A stretch of DNA of 33,101 bases from Verrucomicrobiales bacterium (GCA_028280355.1 JANQMB010000212.1:1-33101), one strand, 5' to 3'; positions 1 to 8,900 are shown, numbered from the stretch's first letter. The notes: generated by a model not told the origin, from the letters alone. Program-made: numbers and translations.

Positions 1-220
1 CCTGGGGAGGGGTGGATCCGTCGGCGCTAGCGGGTTCCGGCGACCCCTCGTCCTCGTCTTCGGCCAGCTCGATCCCCAGGTCGGCGAGCAGGAACCGGGT
101 ATCGAGGTAGGTGATGCTGAGTTCGAACTCCTCTTTCAGCCGCCCCTGGACCTCCCCGAGCGTCGCCCCGGCATCGATCCATCCCCTGAGCGCGGAGACC
201 TGTTCCTCTGTGAGATCCAT
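1..220 (-). CDS. small conserved protein, 3' end cut by the window edge
   Basis: An ATG at 218-220 (minus strand) opens a frame that runs without a stop off the left edge, giving about 73 residues. It begins MDLTEEQVSALRGWIDAGAT, continues with a helical segment ending in an LADLGIEL-type motif, and then becomes acidic and Pro/Ser-rich. The first 45 residues resemble a small family I associate with Verrucomicrobiota, in which a helix-turn-helix-like N-terminus precedes a low-complexity linker. I know no assigned function. It lies upstream-to-downstream of nothing visible on the left. The gap to the next minus-strand gene (stop at 283) is about 60 bases, so the two could be cotranscribed. The family link is from memory; the frame itself is clear. 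Confidence 0.6.
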   Translation of the reverse strand, partial: MDLTEEQVSALRGWIDAGATLGEVQGRLKEEFELSITYLDTRFLLADLGIELAEDEDEGSPEPASADGSTPPQ

Positions 221-282
221 GGGGCTGACTAATCAACGCGATGTCCGGCCGGCGCAAGGCTTCAGCCCCTACGGCGCGGGGG

Positions 283-1104
283 CTACTTGGCCTCGATGAG
301 GGTGAGGAGCGAGCGTACCTTCTTGGTCAGCGCGATGACCTCGTCCTGGTCCGGGATCTCGGGCGGCCCCTGTTCGGACTCCGGGTCGTATCCGCCGAGG
401 TCGGCGAGTATCCCCTCCAGGCCTTCGCCGAGCGCGATGATGTGTGGGCGCTGTTGGAGCTTCGGCTCGAGGCCGTGGAGGGTCTCGATGAAATAGGCGA
501 TGAGGTCGGTGCGGGTCAGCTTCGCCGCCTTGCGTTCGACGTACGGGTCGGAGGCGGTCACCGCGGCGATCTCGAAGGCGCGTAGCCAGCCGCCGAGGGC
601 GACCAGGTGGGCGATGTCGACGTCGCGCAGCATCACCATCTCCGCCTCGACGTCCGCCTGCGTCTTGGAGAGCTCGTCCTTGAGTTGCTCCCACTCCCCC
701 AGGCCGCTGCTCTCGAGGATGCTCTTGGTGTGCTTGGTGACCCGCATGCCGGCGCCGAGCACCTTCGCCTGCTTGAGCACGGCACGCCCGATCTTCTCCA
801 GCTCGGACACCTTCTCGGCCTGGACCACCAGGAACCCGTCGGAGATCAGCGTCCCCAGCCCGAGGGCGACGAGCGACCGGTCGCGCGGTATCGATTTCGG
901 GATCTCGCGTTTCAGGCGGTCGTAGGGCAGGGTGCCCAGGTCGTCGAGGTCCTCGAAGAGCTTCTTGATCGACGGTGTCGTGAACTGGTTGACGCCGAAC
1001 TCCTCGCGGACGTGCTCGTCGCCGATCAGGTCCTCCGGTACCTCCTGGGCGCCGAGGGGGGGGGCCAGTGCGATGGTGATGAGGGCGGTCGCTAGGGATC
1101 TCAT
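283..1104 (-). CDS. exported hypothetical protein, alpha-helical
   Basis: The 273-residue protein starts at an ATG at 1102-1104 with a signal peptide: M-R-S, then a hydrophobic stretch to about residue 17, and a likely cut after the Ala of PPLGA, giving a mature start near QEVPED. The rest is charged and mostly helical, with no cysteines and no catalytic motif I recognise. It is probably periplasmic. It lies on the minus strand 62 bases upstream of the small gene at the left edge and is divergent from the glycosyltransferase. The long antisense ORFs over it are GC-driven shadows. Function unknown. Confidence 0.75.
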   Translation of the reverse strand: MRSLATALITIALAPPLGAQEVPEDLIGDEHVREEFGVNQFTTPSIKKLFEDLDDLGTLPYDRLKREIPKSIPRDRSLVALGLGTLISDGFLVVQAEKVSELEKIGRAVLKQAKVLGAGMRVTKHTKSILESSGLGEWEQLKDELSKTQADVEAEMVMLRDVDIAHLVALGGWLRAFEIAAVTASDPYVERKAAKLTRTDLIAYFIETLHGLEPKLQQRPHIIALGEGLEGILADLGGYDPESEQGPPEIPDQDEVIALTKKVRSLLTLIEAK

Positions 1105-1296
1105 GGCGTGTGGCGGCGGGGCTCCGGCCGGTGGCGTGTGGCGGGCAGGCCGGGGGTGGTGACTATGGGGCCTGGGGGAGCCCCCATCGAGCGATTATTC
1201 GCAGAATTGCTTCTTGACCCCCAATATTTTAAAAGGATGATAGGCGTTCGATCGGGCGCGGGTCGGATAGTCTCTTTTTTTTTGTTTCCAACAAGC

Positions 1297-2805
1297 ATGG
1301 GCCACTTCGCGACTACGACTTGGGTGATCTGCTATTTCCTCGTCCTGCTGGGGCTGTCGGCATACGGGCTGCACCGGTATACGATGATCTATCTGTACTG
1401 GAAGCATTCGCGCCGCAAGCCGGAGCCGGGGGCGCGCTTCGACAAGCTCCCCAAGGTCACCGTCCAGCTGCCCATCTTCAACGAGATGTACGTGGTGCGC
1501 CGCCTGATCGAGGCGGTGTCGAAGATCGACTACCCCAAGGAGCTGCTGCAGATCCAGATCCTCGACGACTCGACGGACGAGACGCGCGCCATCTGCGCCG
1601 AGGAGGCCGAGAGGCTGCGGGGCTGCGGGTTCGATGTCGAGCTCATCCACCGGGTCGACCGCACGGGTTTCAAGGCCGGGGCTCTGGAGAACGGCATGGA
1701 CAGCGCCACCGGCGAGTTCATCTACATCCTGGACGCCGACTTCGTGCCCGAGCCGAGGGTCCTGCACGACATGATCCACTTCTTCACGGACGACGAGGTG
1801 GGCATGATCCAGACCCGCTGGGGGCACATCAACAAAAAGTACTCGATCCTCACCCGCGTGCAGGCGCTGTTCCTCGACGGCCACCTGGCGGTCGAGCAGA
1901 CCGCGCGCAGCCGCAGCGGCCGGTTCTTCAACTTCAACGGCACCGCGGGGATCTGGCGCAAGAGCTGCATCGAAGACGCCGGAGGTTGGGAGCACGACAC
2001 GCTGACCGAGGACCTCGACCTCAGCTACCGGGCGCAGATGAAGGGCTGGAAGTTCATCTACCTGAAGGACGTGGTGACCCCCGCCGAGCTGCCGCCGGAC
2101 ATGAACGGCTTCAAGTCCCAGCAGCACCGCTGGACGAAGGGCTCGGTGCAGACCTGCCTGAAGATGCTCGGCCCGATATGGCGCAGCAAGCTGCCCCGCA
2201 TCATCAAGCTCGAGGCGACCGCCCACCTGACCGCCAACTTCGCCTACCTGCTGCTCATCTTGCTCTGCGTGCTGGTCAACCCGGCCATGCACCCGGAGTC
2301 TGGCTGGGTGCGCACCGTGTTGCTCGATATCCCGATTTTCTTCGCCACCTCGATCTCGGTGGCGCTGTTCTACCTCACCGCGCAGATCGCGGTGAACCCC
2401 AGCCCGCTCAAGTGGATCCGCGAGATCCTCTACCTGCCCGTGCTTCTGGCGCTGGGGATCGGCATGTCCATCAACAACGGCAAGGCGGTGCTGGAGGCGC
2501 TGATGGGCAAGAAGTCCGACTTCGTGCGCACCCCGAAATACGGGGATCAGAAGAAGCGCGCCGACGTCCGCAAGGCCAGGTACCGCGCCCTCAAGTCGAT
2601 CGCCCCCGCCTTCGAGATCGCCTTCTTCCTGTATTTCAGCTACCTGGTGCTCGACGCCCTGGCGCGGGGCAACTGGTTCGGGCTGCCGTTCCTGGCGCTG
2701 TTCCAGGTGGGTTTCTTCTTCGTCGCCTACGGCTCCCTGCGCCACCTGCTGCCCGATTTCGTCTTGGGCACCGCGGAGCCCGACGAGCCCGTTCTAGGGA
2801 TGTGA
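1297..2805 (+). CDS. processive family 2 glycosyltransferase, membrane-bound (cellulose/glucomannan synthase-like)
   Basis: The 502-residue protein carries all motifs of a processive GT2 beta-glycan synthase: DDS at residues 90-92 and DAD at 146-148 (UDP-sugar and metal binding), TED at 237-239 (catalytic base) and QQHRW at 275-279 (the Q-x-x-R-W acceptor-site motif). One membrane segment precedes the catalytic domain (about 9-29) and four or five follow it (about 311-331, 342-364, 375-392, 437-455, 461-479). This layout resembles plant CslA/CslC and short bacterial homologues. There is no PilZ domain, unlike BcsA. The product is probably an inner-membrane synthase for an extracellular or cell-wall polysaccharide; the sugar cannot be read from sequence. 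I chose the ATG at 1297 because the frame upstream (from 1108) crosses an AT-rich, promoter-like stretch at 1205-1245 and a long T-run. No bcs-type partner genes are adjacent. Confidence 0.88.
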   Translation: MGHFATTTWVICYFLVLLGLSAYGLHRYTMIYLYWKHSRRKPEPGARFDKLPKVTVQLPIFNEMYVVRRLIEAVSKIDYPKELLQIQILDDSTDETRAICAEEAERLRGCGFDVELIHRVDRTGFKAGALENGMDSATGEFIYILDADFVPEPRVLHDMIHFFTDDEVGMIQTRWGHINKKYSILTRVQALFLDGHLAVEQTARSRSGRFFNFNGTAGIWRKSCIEDAGGWEHDTLTEDLDLSYRAQMKGWKFIYLKDVVTPAELPPDMNGFKSQQHRWTKGSVQTCLKMLGPIWRSKLPRIIKLEATAHLTANFAYLLLILLCVLVNPAMHPESGWVRTVLLDIPIFFATSISVALFYLTAQIAVNPSPLKWIREILYLPVLLALGIGMSINNGKAVLEALMGKKSDFVRTPKYGDQKKRADVRKARYRALKSIAPAFEIAFFLYFSYLVLDALARGNWFGLPFLALFQVGFFFVAYGSLRHLLPDFVLGTAEPDEPVLGM

Positions 2806-3020
2806 TCGGGCGTGTGGCCCATCCCCGTTCCGTCGGGCGCAGGGGCGAAGAGCGGGGACGTGCCGCGCGGAACGTTTAGCGATCGGGCGTCGTCGACAAG
2901 GCGCGGCACCCGCCCGGGAACGGGATGGAGATCCGTTTGCCGTCGGGTGAAGACCCAGGGGGCGGGTGAACGTCGCGGCCAGGAATCCGATTACGATGGT
3001 TCTGGGGAACCCTGTTTAGT

Positions 3021-3049
3021 TTGACATCCTTAATAGTCAATTATAGCAT
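3021..3049 (+). promoter_or_regulatory. probable promoter of the L,D-transpeptidase gene
   Basis: A perfect -35 TTGACA (3021-3026) is followed by an AT-rich stretch with a poor -10, best read as TAGCAT at 3044-3049 (17-base spacer) or TATAGC at 3042 (15). A promoter here supports the downstream ATG at 3126 as the true start, because the upstream in-frame start at 3021 lies inside the -35 box. The rest of the gap from 2806 to 3020 is GC-rich and I see nothing in it. Confidence 0.45.
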
Positions 3050-3125
3050 GGTTTTTCTCAAAATATTGGTCGCTATACCCCCTGAGGGGATCCAGAGTCT
3101 CGCCTCCGTTTTTGTCGAACCCGCT

Positions 3126-3956
3126 ATGTCACCATCGAAAGCCTTCCTGGGAGTATTGGTCGTCAGCCCGCTGTTGTGCCAGTGCGCAAGTTTGAAGCCG
3201 AAGGGGGACGAGTTGGTGGTGAGCGTCAGCGATCAGCGCCTGGTGCTTCTGAACGACGGGGTTCCGGTGAAGTCCTATCCGGTATCGACGTCGAAATTTG
3301 GCCTGGGCAGCAGGTCGCGGAGCTACAAGACGCCGCTGGGCGAGATGTATGTGCACCAGAAGATCGGGGACGGGGCGACGTCTGGGACGGTGTTCAAGAG
3401 CCGCCGCCCGACCGGTGAGGTGTTGCGGCCGAACGCCCCGGGGCGCGACCCCATCGTCAGCCGGATCCTGTGGCTGGAGGGTAAGGAACGCAGCAACCAC
3501 AACACGAGGGAGAGGATGATCTACATCCACGGCACGCCGGAGGAGCGCACCATCGGCCGCCCGGCGAGCTACGGCTGCATCCGGATGAAATCGCGAGACG
3601 TGATCGATCTCTATGACCGCATCCCCGTGGGGGCGGATGTCTCAGTCAAGCGCCGGCACCTGAGGGTGGCGGAGATCCCCTCGGCCGACCGGAGGCTGAT
3701 CGCCTCCGCCCGCAGTCGGGAGGCGGTCTCTCCAGGGGCGGGTCGTCCGGCGGGCAGGGTGGTGTATGCGGCCGCACGGCCGGCGCGCCCGCCCGCCAAC
3801 GAGCGCAAGATCGGGGCGGGGCGTGTCGCCCCGGTAGTCGGGGGCGCCGGGGTCGAGCCGCGCCGCCGCGGTGCGTTCACCAGATTGCCCACGATCACCC
3901 CCGCCCGCCCTGTCGCCGGCGGTGGGGCGCCTGGGGTCGCCTACAGGGGGCGCTAG
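3126..3956 (+). CDS. L,D-transpeptidase (YkuD family)
   Basis: The 276-residue protein has a hydrophobic N-terminus ending in a Cys-rich segment (L-L-C-Q-C at about 16-20), so it is exported and perhaps a lipoprotein, although the lipobox is not canonical. A YkuD catalytic domain spans about residues 29-175. The active-site signature is visible: His135-Gly136, then 12 residues on S-Y-G-C-I-R with the nucleophile Cys151, a variant of the usual S/T-H-G-C-x-N. Such enzymes make 3-3 cross-links in peptidoglycan or attach lipoproteins to it. The C-terminal 100 residues are Pro/Ala/Arg/Gly-rich and look disordered. The gene is monocistronic, with rpsT behind its own promoter 100 bases downstream. 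I cannot tell which peptidoglycan reaction it performs. Confidence 0.88.
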   Translation: MSPSKAFLGVLVVSPLLCQCASLKPKGDELVVSVSDQRLVLLNDGVPVKSYPVSTSKFGLGSRSRSYKTPLGEMYVHQKIGDGATSGTVFKSRRPTGEVLRPNAPGRDPIVSRILWLEGKERSNHNTRERMIYIHGTPEERTIGRPASYGCIRMKSRDVIDLYDRIPVGADVSVKRRHLRVAEIPSADRRLIASARSREAVSPGAGRPAGRVVYAAARPARPPANERKIGAGRVAPVVGGAGVEPRRRGAFTRLPTITPARPVAGGGAPGVAYRGR

Positions 3957-4000
3957 GGGCGTGGAGCTGCCGCCCCCCCCGTATCGGTGTCCCAGGATGC

Positions 4001-4028
4001 TTGACAACGCGGGGCGCCTGTCTAAATT
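4001..4028 (+). promoter_or_regulatory. sigma70-type promoter of rpsT
   Basis: TTGACA at 4001-4006 and TAAATT at 4023-4028 are separated by 16 bases. The predicted start of transcription near 4035 leaves a leader of about 20 bases before the rpsT ATG at 4056. Confidence 0.7.
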
Positions 4029-4055
4029 CGCCTCCCCTTCGCAAACAGAGCAGCT

Positions 4056-4319
4056 ATGGCGAATACAAAATCCGTTCAGAAACGCGCCCGCCAGTCGGCC
4101 AAGCGCGCCCTCGAGAACCGTGCCGTGAAGACCCGGGTGAAGACGGCTCGCAAGGCGGTGGCATCCGCCATCGAGTCTGGGGACAAGGAGGCGGCGAGCG
4201 CCCGTTTGCGCCTGCTCTCCTCCGCCGCCGACAAGGCTGCGAAGCGGGGCGTGATCCACAAGAACGCCGCCAGCCGCCTCAAGGGGATCTACACCCAGCG
4301 CATCGCGGCGCTCAGCTAG
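4056..4319 (+). CDS. rpsT: 30S ribosomal protein S20
   Basis: This 87-residue, strongly basic protein starts M-A-N-T-K-S-V-Q-K-R-A-R-Q-S and contains the conserved N-R-A-V-K-T-R, A-A-D-K-A-A-K-R-G-V-I-H-K-N-A-A-S-R and K-S/K-G-I-Y segments of S20. The length is normal for the family. It binds 16S rRNA early in 30S assembly. It is expressed alone from a good promoter just upstream, as is usual for rpsT. Confidence 0.96.
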   Translation: MANTKSVQKRARQSAKRALENRAVKTRVKTARKAVASAIESGDKEAASARLRLLSSAADKAAKRGVIHKNAASRLKGIYTQRIAALS

Positions 4320-4334
4320 CGGGATCCATCCCGC
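4319..4334 (+). terminator. short hairpin at the end of rpsT
   Basis: A six-base-pair perfect stem (GCGGGA / TCCCGC) with a four-base loop begins on the last base of the rpsT stop codon. No T-run follows, so it is at best a weak terminator or a 3'-end stabilising hairpin. Confidence 0.3.
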
Positions 4335-4425
4335 CGGGTCGCGGATAGGGGGGTCACAGCCTTCCTGCTGGAGAGGGGGGAAGGGGAGACCGCGGGTGGT
4401 CAGGCGAACTCGCCCGCGTCTATGA

Positions 4426-4980
4426 TTAGTCACCTTTCCGCGGTGCCGCACCGGGTCGCCGCACCCCGGGGTCGTCGAACAGCTCGGTGAAGTCGTTGTT
4501 CACACCGAAGTCGAGGATCTGCCAGCCGGACTTGCCCAAGAAGCAGTAGATCTCCCACTTCAAAGGGTAGTCGTCGCTGTAGGACAGGTAGGTAAAGCGG
4601 ATCATCCGGCTCCCCAGGCGGCTGATGCGGAGGGGCTCATAGGACCGGATCGCCCCGTAGGTCTCGACGATCTGCGCCGTGTCCTGAACCAGTTTGTCGA
4701 TCGCCTCCTGTTTGGAGCTCAGCGGCGAGCCCTTCATCAGGCCGGCGAAGGCCGCGGCGGAGTTGCCGGCGATGATCTCGCCGAAAAAGCTGTCGATCCG
4801 CCCGCGGATCTCGCGCTCGCCATCGAGCGTCTTGGCGACCCGGCCGATGCCCAGGGGCGGGCGATCGGTGCGTTCCCCCTGACCCGGGCAGGGCTCGGCG
4901 AACACCAGCAGCCCGATCGATAGGGCGCCGACGAATGCGGGCAGCTGGGGCGAGTTGCGGTCGGTCGGTCGGAGCCTCAT
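4426..4980 (-). CDS. exported hypothetical protein, possible NTF2-like fold
   Basis: The 184-residue protein starts at the ATG at 4978-4980. A hydrophobic segment at about residues 15-29 is a signal peptide or anchor (likely cut near E-P-C or G-Q-G). The mature part has a helix with R-I-D-S-F-F-G-E-I-I-A-G-N, a second helical block and then beta strands (R-F-T-Y-L-S-Y-S-D-D-Y-P-L-K-W-E-I-Y-C-F), ending with G-W-Q-I-L-D-F-G-V-N-N-D. That order, helices then a strand-rich half with a terminal W-x-I-x-D-F, is typical of small NTF2/SnoaL-like proteins. It is convergent with rpsT and divergent from the zinc-ribbon gene. Specific role unknown. Confidence 0.7.
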   Translation of the reverse strand: MRLRPTDRNSPQLPAFVGALSIGLLVFAEPCPGQGERTDRPPLGIGRVAKTLDGEREIRGRIDSFFGEIIAGNSAAAFAGLMKGSPLSSKQEAIDKLVQDTAQIVETYGAIRSYEPLRISRLGSRMIRFTYLSYSDDYPLKWEIYCFLGKSGWQILDFGVNNDFTELFDDPGVRRPGAAPRKGD

Positions 4981-5060
4981 CGGCCTATCGTCGCTGCGAA
5001 CGCGGGCGGTTTCAACGGGGGGCTGGGAGTTTCTCCGGCCAGTTTCTCTCGCCAGTCCGC

Positions 5061-5089
5061 TTGATCACCGCTGCGGGGAATCCTATATT
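5061..5089 (+). promoter_or_regulatory. sigma70-type promoter giving a near-leaderless mRNA
   Basis: TTGATC at 5061-5066 and TATATT at 5084-5089 have the ideal 17-base spacing. Transcription would begin near 5096, only about four bases before the ATG at 5100, so the zinc-ribbon mRNA should be leaderless or nearly so. Confidence 0.65.
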
Positions 5090-5099
5090 GTCGCCGCAC

Positions 5100-5342
5100 A
5101 TGGAGGAATCGACAGACGGCGAACCCCTCAACGAGAGGGCGCGACGGGCGGACAAAATCGTCCGCAACCCGGCGAAATATAAGATCTGCGCGGGCTGCGA
5201 GTCGATTGTCGCCGGAAAGGTCGCCCTTTGTCCGAACTGCCACGCCTACCGGTTTATCGTCGATGCAGACCGGGTTGTCGCTCAGGCTCAAGCACTTGGA
5301 CAACGGGAGGCGAGATCAGTCCTGGCCGCCGACCTCGATTAA
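5100..5342 (+). CDS. small zinc-ribbon protein
   Basis: The 80-residue soluble protein has a highly charged N-terminus, followed by C-A-G-C and C-P-N-C pairs (residues about 33-36 and 48-51) that form a four-cysteine zinc ribbon, and a C-terminal helix (V-A-Q-A-Q-A-L-G-Q-R-E). I chose the ATG at 5100 because it sits just after a well-spaced promoter; the longer frame from 4935 would run back through that promoter. A similar small protein recurs, as I recall, near translation and housekeeping genes in Verrucomicrobiota, but I know no tested function. Nucleic-acid or protein binding is a guess from the zinc ribbon. Confidence 0.72.
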   Translation: MEESTDGEPLNERARRADKIVRNPAKYKICAGCESIVAGKVALCPNCHAYRFIVDADRVVAQAQALGQREARSVLAADLD

Positions 5343-5450
5343 ACCGGCGAGAAATCCGCATCTCTCGCGGAAGATATGGCATGGATTGTGCGTCTATTTG
5401 GGGGCGAAAGGTGGTGACAGCTCAAGATGAACTGCTATTCACTTTTCGTG

Positions 5451-5478
5451 TTGACCCGCTTCTCTGGGGCGGTAAACT
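5451..5478 (+). promoter_or_regulatory. promoter of the TorF-type porin gene
   Basis: TTGACC at 5451-5456 and TAAACT at 5473-5478 are spaced by 16 bases. The leader to the ATG at 5525 contains a run of CCAA repeats (about 5500-5515) instead of a clear Shine-Dalgarno sequence. Confidence 0.6.
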
Positions 5479-5524
5479 GTCCACTTGTATTAACAACCTA
5501 ACCAACCAACCAACAGAGTAGTCT

Positions 5525-6274
5525 ATGAAAATCCGCAACATTGCAGCCAAAACTGCTGGTGTTTTCGGGTGTGCTGTCCTCCTGTCGCTGGCTTCTGCCA
5601 ACGCCGGACCGGCTGCCCCGCCGGCAGATTTTGACACCGGTGAGCCCTTCAGTCTGGGTGCCGAAGTCAGCCTCGGGTACGACTCGTCGTATATCTTCCG
5701 CGGCGTCGATTTCGGGGACAACCTCATCTGGGGCGACGTCAACATCGGCGTCCCGGTGACCGACACCGTCGATGTCACAGTCGGCGCCTGGTATGCCTCG
5801 CTGGCCGACAGGGATTATGACGAGCTGAACGTCTATGGCGGTGTGTCCGCCGACCTCGGCGCGTTCGAACTCGGTATCGGCCTCACCTGGTATGAGTTCA
5901 CTCGCACCGACGACGCCGACATCGTCGAGCCCGGTGCCAACATCGGCACCAGCGTCGGCCCCGTCGACCTCAGCCTCGGCTATTACTTCGACACCGAGGT
6001 GGACGGCCACTACATCGAGCTGTCCGGCGAGTCGACCATCGAGATCACCGACGCGGTCGCCCTCGTCCCGGGTGTGTCCGTCAGCTACGCTGACGACTAC
6101 TACGGCGTGAGCGGTTTCAACAACGTCGGCCTGAGCCTCGCTCTGCCGATCGCGCTGACCGACACCGCGACGCTCACCCCGTACGTCGCCGGCTCGATCG
6201 CCATCGACGCGCTCGAGGATCTCGGCGAAGACGACCACATCTACGGTGGTGTCGCGCTGAGCGTCACCTTCTAG
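5525..6274 (+). CDS. TorF-type outer-membrane beta-barrel protein
   Basis: The 249-residue protein has a clean signal peptide (K-I-R then a hydrophobic core, cut after A-N-A near residue 27). The mature chain consists of alternating strands such as S-L-G-Y-D-S-S-Y-I-F-R-G-V-D-F-G-D-N and ends in a terminal Phe, the outer-membrane barrel insertion signal. The early S-Y-I-F-R-G motif is what I associate with the TorF/Gcw_chp family of putative porins. It is very acidic and rich in Asp. Expression looks strong: a good promoter, its own single-gene unit and a textbook terminator. The solute it passes is unknown. Confidence 0.82.
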   Translation: MKIRNIAAKTAGVFGCAVLLSLASANAGPAAPPADFDTGEPFSLGAEVSLGYDSSYIFRGVDFGDNLIWGDVNIGVPVTDTVDVTVGAWYASLADRDYDELNVYGGVSADLGAFELGIGLTWYEFTRTDDADIVEPGANIGTSVGPVDLSLGYYFDTEVDGHYIELSGESTIEITDAVALVPGVSVSYADDYYGVSGFNNVGLSLALPIALTDTATLTPYVAGSIAIDALEDLGEDDHIYGGVALSVTF

Positions 6275-6306
6275 GTCGCAGCGACGATCTACCTCATCCT
6301 TTCACG

Positions 6307-6338
6307 AACCCCCGGCCTTTCGAGGCCGGGGGTTTTTT
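6307..6338 (+). terminator. strong rho-independent terminator after the porin gene
   Basis: A 12-base-pair stem (6307-6318 with 6323-6334) closed by a UUCG tetraloop is followed by an unbroken T-run to 6338. It separates the porin from priA. Confidence 0.92.
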
Positions 6339-6482
6339 GTACCCCATGGGGTTCCGCCGGGTCTACGGGGCGACACCTCGCTACCCCCGCCCCCCAGCGG
6401 TGGTGATGGTTGCCCGGCGCCGCGCCCCTTTTGCGGGTTGGTTTTTGTGGCTGAGGTGCTTGGATTGCTAGCAGTTCCCCTG

Positions 6483-8717
6483 ATGGATCCGGTAGTCAAA
6501 GTGTTGGTCGATGGCGCCTCGGGCCTGGAGTTCGACTACGAGCTTCCGCCCGAGCTGGCGGACCGCGTGGTCGTCGGCTCGAGGGTGCGCGTCCCGCTGC
6601 GCAACCGGGCATCGACGGGCACGGTCGTCGGGGTGGGCGAGGGGGGCGATGGCGGGGCGGCGCCGTATCTAAAGCCGATCGGGGGGGTGATCGGCGATCG
6701 CCCGATCCTCACCGGACCGCTGATCGAGCTCGGCCGCTGGATCGCCGGTTACTACTGCGCGCCGATGGAGGCGGTGATGCGCAGCCTGATCCCCGAGGCG
6801 GTGCGGGGCGAGAACCACGATTTCCAGCGACGGCAGTTCGCCAGGCTCGCCCGCGACCCCACGGAGGACGAACTGGCGGCCCTCGGGCGTCGCGCGAAAC
6901 GCCAGGCCTCCGTCCTCGCCGACCTGATCGCCGCCGGGAAACCGGTCGCCGTTGCATCGCTGGGCGCCGGCGGCCGGGCGGCGGTGGACGGGCTGGTGAA
7001 GAAGGGGCTGGTCGAGCTGGGGATGGAGGTGGTCGGCCGCGACCCGCACAGCGACGAACAGTTCGTGCCCTCGAGGCCGCTGGAGCTGACCGCGGCCCAG
7101 GCGGTGTGCCTCGATGCGGTGGTCGCCGCGATGGGGGACCCCGAGGGGGGCAAACCGCTTTTGTTGCACGGTGTCACCGGCAGCGGCAAGACCGAGGTAT
7201 ACCTCCAGGCCATCGCCGCGGCGATCGCGGGGGGCAAGACGGCCCTGGTCCTCGTGCCGGAGATCTCCCTCACCCCGCAGACCGTCGGCCGCTTCAAGAG
7301 CCGGTTCGCGGAGATCCAGGAACAGGTGGCAGTCTTGCACAGCCACCTGAGCGGCGGCGAGCGCTTCGACGAGTGGCACAAGATCGTCGACGGCAAGGCC
7401 AGGATCGTGATCGGTGCCCGCAGCGCGCTGTTCGCGCCGCTGCGTGACCTCGGCCTCATCGTGGTGGACGAGGAGCACGAGGGGAGCTACAAGCAGGACA
7501 CCGCGCCACGCTACCACGCCCGCGACGTCGCGGTGGTGCGTGGCAAGATCGAGGGTTGTGCCGTCCTGCTCGGCAGCGCGACGCCCTCGCTCGAGTCGGT
7601 GCACAACACCGGGGTCGGCAAATACCGGTTGATCGAGCTCCGCGAGCGGGTCGACGACAAGAGCCTGCCGCTGATCCGCGTCGTCGACATGCGCCAGGAG
7701 GCGCGCACCCTGTCCAAGTCCGGCGGCCCGGCGATCATCTCCGAGCGCCTCCGCACGGCGGTCGACCGGCGGCTGGAGAAGGGCGAGCAGGTGATCCTGT
7801 TCCTCAACCGGCGCGGCTTCGCGACCTCGCTGGCCTGCCCCGCCTGCGGGGAGGTGATCGGTTGTCCGCACTGCAGCGTCTCGCTCACTTTCCACCGCGG
7901 CGCCGAGCGGTTGATCTGCCATATCTGCGGCCACCAGCGCGTGGCGCCCCGGCGGTGCCCCGCCTGCCGCGACCCCTCGATCCGCTTCGCGGGCTATGGC
8001 ACCGAGAAGGTCGAGGAGATCCTGCGCAAGGTGTTCCCCTCGGCGCGGCTGGCGCGCGTCGATACCGACACCATGTCGCGCAAGGGCGCCCTGAGGGACA
8101 CCCTGGCGGCCTTCAAGTCGGCGAAGCTCGACATGCTGGTGGGCACGCAGATGATCGCCAAGGGTCTGCACTTCCCCAACGTGACGCTGGTCGGGATCCT
8201 CAACGCCGACATCGGGCTGCACATCCCCGACTTCCGCGCCGGCGAGCGCACCTTCCAGCTGCTGACCCAGGTGGCGGGCCGGGCGGGCCGCGGCGAGATG
8301 GAGGGCGAGGTGGTGATCCAGACTTTCACGCCCCACGGTCCGGCGATCCAGTTCGCCCGCCACCACGATTTCGCGGGTTTCGCCGAGCAGGAGCTGGAGT
8401 TCCGCAAGGCGTTCTGCTACCCGCCATACTACCACTGCGTGCTCGTCACCACCCGGTCGACCCACGCGCGGCGGGCGGAGTTCACCCTCGAGATCCTACA
8501 CAAGCGGTTGGTGGCCGGGCTACCCGACCGCGTGCTGGTGGGGGAGCCGGTGGAGTCGCCGCTGGCGAAGGCGGCCGGGCAGTTCCGCTATCAGCTGATG
8601 CTGCGCGCCCCCTCGTCGCGGGCGCTGGCCCGGCACCTCGGCGCCGTGATGGACGGCCTGACCTTCCCCGACGATGTCCACGTCGCCATCGATGTCGATC
8701 CGCTGCAACTTTCTTGA
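6483..8717 (+). CDS. priA: primosomal protein N', replication-restart helicase PriA
   Basis: The 744-residue protein is close to the length of E. coli PriA (732). After an N-terminal DNA 3'-end-binding domain (about 1-110) and a winged-helix region, the helicase core shows Walker A G-V-T-G-S-G-K-T (230-237) and the DEEH box (329-332). The eight-cysteine zinc module specific to PriA uses Cys 452, 455, 461, 464, 479, 482, 492 and 495. Motif VI appears as Q-V-A-G-R-A-G-R-G. It reloads the replisome at stalled or repaired forks. I chose the ATG at 6483; an in-frame TTG at 6438 would add 15 hydrophobic residues that PriA does not need. It is monocistronic. Confidence 0.95.
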   Translation: MDPVVKVLVDGASGLEFDYELPPELADRVVVGSRVRVPLRNRASTGTVVGVGEGGDGGAAPYLKPIGGVIGDRPILTGPLIELGRWIAGYYCAPMEAVMRSLIPEAVRGENHDFQRRQFARLARDPTEDELAALGRRAKRQASVLADLIAAGKPVAVASLGAGGRAAVDGLVKKGLVELGMEVVGRDPHSDEQFVPSRPLELTAAQAVCLDAVVAAMGDPEGGKPLLLHGVTGSGKTEVYLQAIAAAIAGGKTALVLVPEISLTPQTVGRFKSRFAEIQEQVAVLHSHLSGGERFDEWHKIVDGKARIVIGARSALFAPLRDLGLIVVDEEHEGSYKQDTAPRYHARDVAVVRGKIEGCAVLLGSATPSLESVHNTGVGKYRLIELRERVDDKSLPLIRVVDMRQEARTLSKSGGPAIISERLRTAVDRRLEKGEQVILFLNRRGFATSLACPACGEVIGCPHCSVSLTFHRGAERLICHICGHQRVAPRRCPACRDPSIRFAGYGTEKVEEILRKVFPSARLARVDTDTMSRKGALRDTLAAFKSAKLDMLVGTQMIAKGLHFPNVTLVGILNADIGLHIPDFRAGERTFQLLTQVAGRAGRGEMEGEVVIQTFTPHGPAIQFARHHDFAGFAEQELEFRKAFCYPPYYHCVLVTTRSTHARRAEFTLEILHKRLVAGLPDRVLVGEPVESPLAKAAGQFRYQLMLRAPSSRALARHLGAVMDGLTFPDDVHVAIDVDPLQLS

Positions 8718-8828
8718 CACAGATCGCCCTGCCGGGGGGTGCCGCCGGTGGTGGAATCGGTGTCGGCATGTTGATAACGAGGGGGTTGCGGCAGTAATCT
8801 CCCGATCCGGGAGGAGGTCGGATCCCGC

Positions 8829-8857
8829 ATGACATGCAGGAATAAATCGCCTATTCT
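8829..8857 (+). promoter_or_regulatory. probable promoter of the UGA-containing HMA gene
   Basis: ATGACA at 8829-8834 (one mismatch to TTGACA) and TATTCT at 8852-8857 have a 17-base spacer. The predicted start near 8864 gives a leader of about 37 bases to the ATG at 8901, with a weak GAAG at 8896-8899 as the only ribosome-binding hint. Confidence 0.5.
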
Positions 8858-8900
8858 CCCATCGAACGTTCAAGGCGTTCTCGCCCTACCTGATAGAAGT

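Noticed and set aside
3021-3125. Earlier start for the L,D-transpeptidase
   Set aside because: The region contains a TTGACA promoter element and AT-rich DNA. The ATG at 3126 gives a proper export signal.
6669-8465. Minus-strand open frame of 598 codons antisense to priA
   Set aside because: Composition is a shadow of priA; there is no start context and no motif.
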